Source: CAZTLE01 sp964614415
GTDB taxonomy: Bacteria > Bacteroidota > Bacteroidia > Flavobacteriales > Flavobacteriaceae
Reading direction: 5' to 3'
Length of the DNA stretch: 22,583 nucleotides
NCBI GenBank assembly: GCA_964614415.1
Contig: CAZTLE010000049.1
Span: 1 to 22,583, forward strand
Below, piece by piece: positions 17,467 to 22,583 of this stretch (position 1 is its first letter; each line of letters begins with the position of its first letter). The notes below the pieces were generated by a model that ran no database searches, had not been told where the DNA came from, and worked only from the letters and a program-made list of their open reading frames with translations. A program made the position numbers and the translations under genes.

Positions 17467-20400
17467 TTAGAATCTAGCATTAACACCAAATGTAAACGTT
17501 CTCGGTCTTGGAATAGAAGCATAATCAACTCCCGCACTTGGGATGGCTGCTGCATTCAAAGTACCCGTGTTCGCAGATACTTCAGGATCCAATCCTGAAT
17601 AGTCTGTGATTAGGAACAGGTTCTGCCCAGTTACCGAAAGGCGAAGCGATTTGAAAACCGAATCTTCTTTCAACGGCCAGCTGTACCCGATTGAAGCCGT
17701 TTGCAATCGAACGAAGTCTCCTTTTTCAAGGAAACGAGTAGATACCGCTGTAGTAGCAGCTCCAGCTTCTCCGCTGGCAACTGCCGCCTGGGTAACGTTC
17801 TTACCAATTGCAAGACCTCCAGCCGTAAAGAAGGCATTGTCTGTTGCATTATACACCGAGAACCCAAACTGTCCTGTTAGATACGTAGCCAGATCGAAGT
17901 TCTTATATCGTAAATTTAGTGAAAGTCCCGAAGTTATATCAGGGATTGCATCTTCACCTACAAAAGTCTTATCAGCATCAGGATCTCNNNNNNNNNNATT
18001 ACCATCTACGTCGCGATAGGTTGGCAAACCTTGCGCATCAAATCCGGTAAATTCCGCCATGTAGAAAGAGAACAAAGGTTCTCCTGCCTGTAGACGCTGT
18101 GCGAAGGCACCTGTCAAACCATTACCGTTAATAGGACCAAAGTCAATAACTTGATCTGTGTCTTCCACTACGTTGTCGTTATAAGCAACGTTGAAAGAAG
18201 CACTGAAGTCCCAATCATCGGTCTGAATAAAATCGTAGTTCAAACCGAGTTCAACACCCTGGTTAATAACCGAACCATCTTCAAGATTTGTAAAGAAGTT
18301 TGGAATACCCTGTACCTGAGGAGCTGCTAAGGTTTTGTTAAGCAGCAGGTCATTTGTTTCCTTGCGATATACGTTAATGGTTCCGTTGAATCTGTCATTG
18401 TCAAATCCAAAATCCACACCGACGTTGAAATCAAGAGTTTCCTCCCACTTCAACTCATCATTAAAGTTACCAACTACTACTGTACCTGGAGTGTTAATAG
18501 ATCCGTCGTTGTCAATAACCGGAGCACCGAATCGAGTTCTTCTCAGGAAGTTGGCAAAACCAAGACCTTCCTGGTTACCCACGATACCGGCACCTAAACG
18601 AAGTTTCAAAGTTGAGAAGGTATTTCCTATGTTTCCTTCCTTATGTAGTTGCCATGCAAAAGCACCAGAAGGGAAATAACCGTATTGATTTCCGGGACCG
18701 AACGTAGAAGATCCATCCGCTCTGAACGTACCTGTCAACAAGTACTTCTCGGCAATAGTCACATTCGCTCGAACAAAGAATGATTGAAGTTCGTCTGTAT
18801 TATCGAATGTATCTCCGAAGTACGAACGAATACGTCTGTTAAATCCTGGAGCCAATTGATCCGTAGAAACAGTTTGATCCCCAAAGTTCAGACGGTTAAT
18901 GAAAGAACCGTTGGCGTCAAAACCGAATTGCTGGAAGTCACCGGTAATGGTACTTGCAACATCATCGTATTGCTCTTCAAGGATTTTGTGTATTTCGGTA
19001 AGGCTATTTGTAAAGAATCCCCAACCTCCGGCATTGATACCTTCACGTTGGAATTCCTGATATGCGTAACCTCCTACAACATTAAGATTTATGTTTCCGA
19101 AGTCTTTTTCGAAACGCAGGCTGGCTTCTACCAGTGTATTATCCTGATCAAAAGTATTATAACTACCCTGACCGTTTCCGGATACCCTGTTCACACCAAC
19201 AACATCCGCGGAGAAAGCGGAAATCGTTTCGGCCTCACCTTTGTCATAACCGAAAGTAGCGGTCGCTGTCAATTCGGGAATAATCTGGTACTCCGCCGTA
19301 CCGTTGATAAGGAATCGATTGGTTCTCGACTCACTCAAGTAGAACTCCAACAGGTTAGCTGGGTTCAACAGGTTACTTCCCGGATTGAAACGAACAGCCA
19401 TAGGCCATGTTGGGTTGGCTGTAATAGAAGCCCCGATAAGGTCTCCAGTTGATCCAGCCTGTCCACTAATAGGCGCTGCTTCATCGTTTACGCGAGAAAT
19501 AGAGGACTGAACACTCAATTTCAATTTATCATCGAAGAAACGATGCTGTATATTCAATCGTCCTGAGATACGTTCCTGACTCGTATTTTTTACAATACCA
19601 TTAAGGTTACTGTATCCAAAAGATGCACGTACGTTACCGCCTGTATAACTCTGAGAGTAACTCAGGTCATGACGTGTAGAAGCTGCACCTCTGGTATAGA
19701 AATTCTGCCAGTCATTGTTATTTCCAAAGTTCAGAGCCACAGGGTCGTTTCCTATACGATCTAAGGCCAATGCTTCCAAATATTCAGGAGCAGAAAGCAG
19801 ATCATATTCGTTTGCAGCACTTGACGAACTTACGGAAGAATTCAGTTCCCAAACTCCTGTGGAACTTCCACGTCCTGATTTTGTTGTAATGATAATTACC
19901 CCGTTCGCACCTCTCGATCCGTAGATCGCGGTTGCAGAGGCATCTTTCAGGATACTAATACTTTCAATATCAGTTGGGTTCAGGAAACTAAGTGGGTTTC
20001 TTCCTGCACCGCCACCAAAGGCAATGTTTCCAGGCGCCGGTGTACCTCCTGTAGTTAATGGAACACCATCTACTACAAAAAGCGGGTTGTTATTCGAACG
20101 GATCGAGTTGTTACCACGAATGTTAACACGGATCCCGGCACCAGGCTCACCCGATGCTTCCGAAATTTGAACCCCGGCAGTTTTACCTTGAATTAATTGT
20201 TCGGGCGATGCGATCACACCCTGGTTGAAATCCTCAGAGGTAACGGCCGAAACAGAACCGGTTGCATCCCTAACGGTCGTAGTACCATAACCGATAACTA
20301 CAACTTCGTTAAGAGCTTGCACGTCTTCCTGCATTACAACGTTAATGGTCGATTGGCCATTCACAGGAATTTCCTGAGTGGCATAACCAATGTAACTGAA

Positions 20401-20619
20401 AACAAGGGTAGCATCAGACGCTACATTTTCAAGAGTATAATTCCCATCGAAATCGGACTGTGCTCCGTTTGTCGTACCTTTTACCACAATGTTCACTCCA
20501 GGGACAGGCCCGATAGCATCAGACACATTTCCACTAACAGTACTTTGAGCAAAAGTCGCACCACCAAGTAAAAGCAAGGCAGGGAGCAACAAAAGTCTCA
20601 TTAGTAATTTGTTTTTCAT
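17467..20619 (-). CDS. SusC/RagA-family TonB-dependent outer-membrane receptor
   Basis: About 1050 residues, including roughly four unknown ones at the assembly gap near residue 875. Signal peptide 1-24 (cleavage after ATFA). A carboxypeptidase-regulatory-like domain lies at about 26-110, a TonB-box region at LNEVVVIGYG, and a plug domain at about 115-240. The plug carries the SusC signature (SISILKDASATAIYGSRGANG). A beta-barrel follows to the C-terminal Phe (TFTFGVNARF). No STN secretin domain is present, so there is no sign of an anti-sigma partner, which fits control by the adjacent LacI protein. It forms the import channel with SusD immediately downstream. The ATG at 20619 starts MKNKLLMR. 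Confidence 0.96.
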   Translation of the reverse strand: MKNKLLMRLLLLPALLLLGGATFAQSTVSGNVSDAIGPVPGVNIVVKGTTNGAQSDFDGNYTLENVASDATLVFSYIGYATQEIPVNGQSTINVVMQEDVQALNEVVVIGYGTTTVRDATGSVSAVTSEDFNQGVIASPEQLIQGKTAGVQISEASGEPGAGIRVNIRGNNSIRSNNNPLFVVDGVPLTTGGTPAPGNIAFGGGAGRNPLSFLNPTDIESISILKDASATAIYGSRGANGVIIITTKSGRGSSTGVWELNSSVSSSSAANEYDLLSAPEYLEALALDRIGNDPVALNFGNNNDWQNFYTRGAASTRHDLSYSQSYTGGNVRASFGYSNLNGIVKNTSQERISGRLNIQHRFFDDKLKLSVQSSISRVNDEAAPISGQAGSTGDLIGASITANPTWPMAVRFNPGSNLLNPANLLEFYLSESRTNRFLINGTAEYQIIPELTATATFGYDKGEAETISAFSADVVGVNRVSGNGQGSYNTFDQDNTLVEASLRFEKDFGNINLNVVGGYAYQEFQREGINAGGWGFFTNSLTEIHKILEEQYDDVASTITGDFQQFGFDANGSFINRLNFGDQTVSTDQLAPGFNRRIRSYFGDTFDNTDELQSFFVRANVTIAEKYLLTGTFRADGSSTFGPGNQYGYFPSGAFAWQLHKEGNIGNTFSTLKLRLGAGIVGNQEGLGFANFLRRTRFGAPVIDNDGSINTPGTVVVGNFNDELKWEETLDFNVGVDFGFDNDRFNGTINVYRKETNDLLLNKTLAAPQVQGIPNFFTNLEDGSVINQGVELGLNYDFIQTDDWDFSASFNVAYNDNVVEDTDQVIDFGPINGNGLTGAFAQRLQAGEPLFSFYMAEFTGFDAQGLPTYRDVDGNXXXXDPDADKTFVGEDAIPDITSGLSLNLRYKNFDLATYLTGQFGFSVYNATDNAFFTAGGLAIGKNVTQAAVASGEAGAATTAVSTRFLEKGDFVRLQTASIGYSWPLKEDSVFKSLRLSVTGQNLFLITDYSGLDPEVSANTGTLNAAAIPSAGVDYASIPRPRTFTFGVNARF
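17988..17997. other. Assembly gap (10 N) inside susC
   Basis: Ten ambiguous bases break the receptor between DVDGN and DPDADKTFVG on the minus strand. The reading frame is the same on both sides, and the surrounding sequence matches the Asp/Gly-rich loop common at this place in SusC proteins. The true gap is therefore probably close to the number shown. Ten Ns is also a usual placeholder length. Confidence 0.95.
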
Positions 20620-20708
20620 ACAGTTTTTGGTTTTGAGTTAATTGTACTTGCGTTTTTTGTCTTTAATTTATCTTCTTTAACAGAGCCCAAAAAATAGTGT
20701 TTTACACC

Positions 20709-20740
20709 TTAATATAATGTTTCTCTATATGTTAACCAAA
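20709..20740 (-). promoter_or_regulatory. Candidate susC promoter
   Basis: The minus strand shows TTTG at 20740-20737, a 20-bp spacer and TATATTAA at 20716-20709. That is a full -33 element at ideal spacing and six of eight matches to TAnnTTTG. It predicts a leader of roughly 80 nt before the susC ATG. The -7 element is imperfect, so this is only the best of several A/T-rich candidates. Confidence 0.35.
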
Positions 20741-20827
20741 AGATAAGAAATACTTAACAATTCACGAATATTCAATTTTTCTCCCAATTGAAAAAAAAAT
20801 AGGATGAAAAACCATCAATATGACAAC

Positions 20828-20841
20828 CGAAAACGATTTCG
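20828..20841. promoter_or_regulatory. Candidate LacI-family operator
   Basis: CGAAAACGATTTCG is palindromic with one mismatched pair and a central CG, the layout of PurR-, CcpA- and other LacI-family operators. It lies 83 bp before the lacI-type start and about 90 bp upstream of the susC promoter candidate. The adjacent TAACTTCG (20842-20849) is a near-match to a -7 element for lacI, which would fit autoregulation. No second copy was seen in the window's other intergenic gaps. Confidence 0.55.
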
Positions 20842-20923
20842 TAACTTCGTAAAATGTTAAAGTGAAAATCTCGGGTAAAATATGGGGAAATCTTTATCGG
20901 GATGCTCACTTGAAAACCTCTGA

Positions 20924-21979
20924 ATGGCGTCAAAAGTTACATTGAAGAAAATTGCGGAAAGCCTTGGTATGTCTACCGCAACGGTATCCAAAGCCCTTAA
21001 GGATTATCCCGACATAAGCTCGGCCACCAAGCAAAAAGTGAAAGAACTTGCAGAAGCGCTGCATTATAAGCCAAATTCTTTCGCTCAAAGCCTCCGTACG
21101 AAACAATCGAAGGTAATTGGTCTGATTATTCCGGAAATTGTACACCATTTCTTTGCCAATATCATCAAAGGAGTGATCGATTCTGCTGCCGAAAAAGGAT
21201 ATTTGGTCATTGTTTTACAGTCGGATGAGTCCTATGAGAACGAAAAGGAGCAAATTCAAATGCTGGTTGATAAGAATGTAGACGGTATTTTGCTTTCTCT
21301 GGCAGATACAACCATTCAGTTCGACCACCTAAAGCAGACGATCAATGACGGCACGCGTGTTGTCCTTTATGACAAAATATCGAAAGTGATCAATTGCTCC
21401 AAGGTGATCATTAACGATCAAAAGGCCGCTTTTAATGCTACCAAATTCTTAATCGATTCCGGTTGCAGGAAAATAGCACATGTTTGTGGTCCGCTTCGGC
21501 CGCAAACGACGATAGACCGTTACCTGGGGTATAAAAAGGCTCTGGAGAAGAACGGGCTCGAATTCGATAGTTCCCTGGTCTTTACCATTGATCGGCTTAC
21601 CTATGAAGAAGGGTACGAAACGGCCGCCAAGATCATTACAAGCCATCCCGATGTGGATGGAGTCTTTGCTTTTACCGACCTTGTAGCGACCGGCGTCCTC
21701 ACCGGCCTGAAAGAATTAGGGGTTTCGGTTCCCGATCAAATATCCATTATCGGTTTTAGCAACTGGTTCCTTACCAAAATCACATCCCCCAAATTAACCA
21801 CGGTTAACCAACCCGGTTACGACATGGGCTGTGAGGCCTTCCGGCTATTGCACGACGAAATTGTCCTGAACAAAGAAGGTACTAAGATCGAACATCAAAT
21901 AGTTGAGATTCCCACTGAGATCGTGGTGCGTGATTCCGTTAAGAAAAATGTAGTGCCTAACGAGACCGATTTGTCATAA
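20924..21979 (+). CDS. LacI-family transcriptional regulator
   Basis: 351 residues. The N-terminal helix-turn-helix (VTLKKIAESLGMSTATVSKAL, residues 5-25) is followed by the hinge helix PNSFAQSL (50-57). Leu57 is the lever residue that inserts at a central CpG in this family. The ligand-binding core runs from about 62 to 340 (VIGLIIPEI, DGVFAFTDLVATGVL, IIGFSNWFLTKITSPKLTTVNQP). Transcribed away from the Sus-type operon, it most likely controls susC and downstream genes and itself in response to a sugar or sugar phosphate. Whether it represses or activates is not visible. Its last 23 bp overlap the convergent kinase gene. Family assignment is certain; the effector is unknown. Confidence 0.95.
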   Translation: MASKVTLKKIAESLGMSTATVSKALKDYPDISSATKQKVKELAEALHYKPNSFAQSLRTKQSKVIGLIIPEIVHHFFANIIKGVIDSAAEKGYLVIVLQSDESYENEKEQIQMLVDKNVDGILLSLADTTIQFDHLKQTINDGTRVVLYDKISKVINCSKVIINDQKAAFNATKFLIDSGCRKIAHVCGPLRPQTTIDRYLGYKKALEKNGLEFDSSLVFTIDRLTYEEGYETAAKIITSHPDVDGVFAFTDLVATGVLTGLKELGVSVPDQISIIGFSNWFLTKITSPKLTTVNQPGYDMGCEAFRLLHDEIVLNKEGTKIEHQIVEIPTEIVVRDSVKKNVVPNETDLS

Positions 21980-22583
21980 GGTCCTTTATCTCATCTTCAC
22001 TTACCGAAGGATTGGCTCCCGGCTTGCTTGCTACAATGGCTCCAACAGCACATGCCCTGTCCAAAGCCCCTTGCTCATCCCTGCCCGAATGCAATTCGTG
22101 AAGCAAAGTTCCCAGAAATGAATCTCCGGCGCCAACAGTGTCGTCAACTTCCACTATGTATCCTTTGTTCTCGTAGAAAACCCCATCTCTCAGCAATAAT
22201 GCTCCTTCTCCTCCCCGTGTCACACAGATTGTCGGCACGTTGAATTGACCTGAAAGATACTCCATACCCTCCCGGAATGAGGAAAGCGCCTGGGGCTGCA
22301 TGATAAGTTCTTCCAATTCATCGTCGTTGCATTTTACAAAATCGGCTGGTTGCATTAATTCTTCAATTTTCGCAACTGAATAGAACGGCGGCCTCAGGTT
22401 GACATCAAACACCTTATATCCGGCTTTCTTAAGACATGCTTTTAATGTGGTGTACGTTATTTCACTTCGGGCGGCCAGACTGCCATACACAAATACCCCG
22501 GAAGCCCCGGATAGTTCTAAAGCCTCGTACGTATCCTCAATCGAGTCCCACGCCACGGGATGCTTAATTGTATAGGTTGCCAC
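21957..22583 (-). CDS. PfkB-family sugar kinase, fructokinase-like (3' part; runs off right edge)
   Basis: 208 C-terminal residues of a protein that should be near 300. The valine codon GTG at the edge is not the start, because the N-terminal sugar-binding part is missing. NLRPPFY (62-68), the ADFVKCNDDELEEL segment (80-93) and VTRGGEGALL (121-130) are typical of bacterial fructokinases. DDTVGAGDSF (148-157) is PfkB signature 2, with the catalytic base Asp154. It phosphorylates a hexose or related sugar with ATP in the cytoplasm. Fructose is the usual substrate of this branch, but here glucose from trehalase or another sugar cannot be excluded. Its stop codon lies inside the lacI-type gene. 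Confidence 0.93.
   Translation of the reverse strand: MATYTIKHPVAWDSIEDTYEALELSGASGVFVYGSLAARSEITYTTLKACLKKAGYKVFDVNLRPPFYSVAKIEELMQPADFVKCNDDELEELIMQPQALSSFREGMEYLSGQFNVPTICVTRGGEGALLLRDGVFYENKGYIVEVDDTVGAGDSFLGTLLHELHSGRDEQGALDRACAVGAIVASKPGANPSVSEDEIKDLMTNRSR

Larger units (their letters stand above)
20620..20923. promoter_or_regulatory. Divergent control region between susC and lacI
   Basis: 304 bp of A/T-rich DNA with no open frame worth calling. It holds a susC promoter candidate near 20709-20740, a LacI-type operator candidate at 20828-20841, and a small inverted repeat (TTCAATT at 20771-20777 with AATTGAA at 20786-20792) next to an A9 run. Both divergent genes probably start transcription here. 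Confidence 0.7.

Noticed and set aside
17448..17555. N-terminal extension of the SusD-like protein by 36 residues
   Set aside because: The extension overlaps the susC 3' end and would bury the signal peptide; the ATG at 17447 fits the family.
18784..19452. 222-codon open frame on the plus strand
   Set aside because: It is antisense inside the susC barrel region, with no domain signal; a by-product of codon bias.
20771..20792. Small inverted repeat beside an A9 run as a terminator
   Set aside because: It sits between two divergent promoter regions where no transcript should end, and a 7-bp A/T stem is expected by chance in such DNA.

Overview
The window comes from a member of the Bacteroidota, most likely a marine-type Flavobacteriia. 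The support is a SusC/SusD pair with a carboxypeptidase-regulatory N-terminus, runs of lipoproteins, A/T-rich gene starts without Shine-Dalgarno sequences, TAnnTTTG-like promoter elements and a GC content in the mid-forties. It looks like a polysaccharide-utilisation-type (PUL) locus. Everything from about 20.6 kb down to the left edge is on the minus strand and tightly packed. A lacI-type gene diverges from it on the right, with a sugar kinase convergent to lacI at the right edge.

In order of transcription on the minus strand: a SusC-like TonB-dependent receptor (17467-20619, with a 10-N assembly gap inside); a SusD-like lipoprotein (15843-17447); a perfect 14-bp hairpin (15787-15818); three tandem paralogous lipoproteins of about 1,100 residues (12460-15759, 9108-12455, 5867-9115). 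Each of these has seven Ca-loop (FG-GAP/VCBS) repeats, an ASPIC/UnbV domain, then seven more loops. Next come a lipoprotein of the vanadium-dependent haloperoxidase/PAP2 family with a complete vanadate site (4521-5870), a membrane-anchored GyrI-like effector-binding protein (3614-4507), a 104-bp gap, a GPH/SLC45-type sugar permease (1866-3509), an unusually A/T-rich second MFS permease (627-1853), and the 5' third of a cytoplasmic GH37 trehalase (1-637). The trehalase carries the Ca-binding N-terminal domain known from fungal neutral trehalases.

A 304-bp divergent region separates susC from a LacI-family regulator (20924-21979). It holds a 14-bp near-palindrome with a central CG, as expected of a LacI-family operator, and a plausible susC promoter. 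The lacI 3' end overlaps by 23 bp the 3' end of a PfkB-family (fructokinase-like) kinase that runs off the right edge.

Working model (inference): the regulator senses a sugar; SusCD brings a small saccharide through the outer membrane; GPH/MFS permeases move it across the inner membrane; trehalase splits it and the PfkB kinase phosphorylates the hexose. The three twin-propeller lipoproteins occupy the positions where surface glycan-binding proteins usually sit, and with the haloperoxidase-like enzyme they form the part of the locus whose role is unknown. No RNA genes, CRISPR arrays or insertion sequences were seen.
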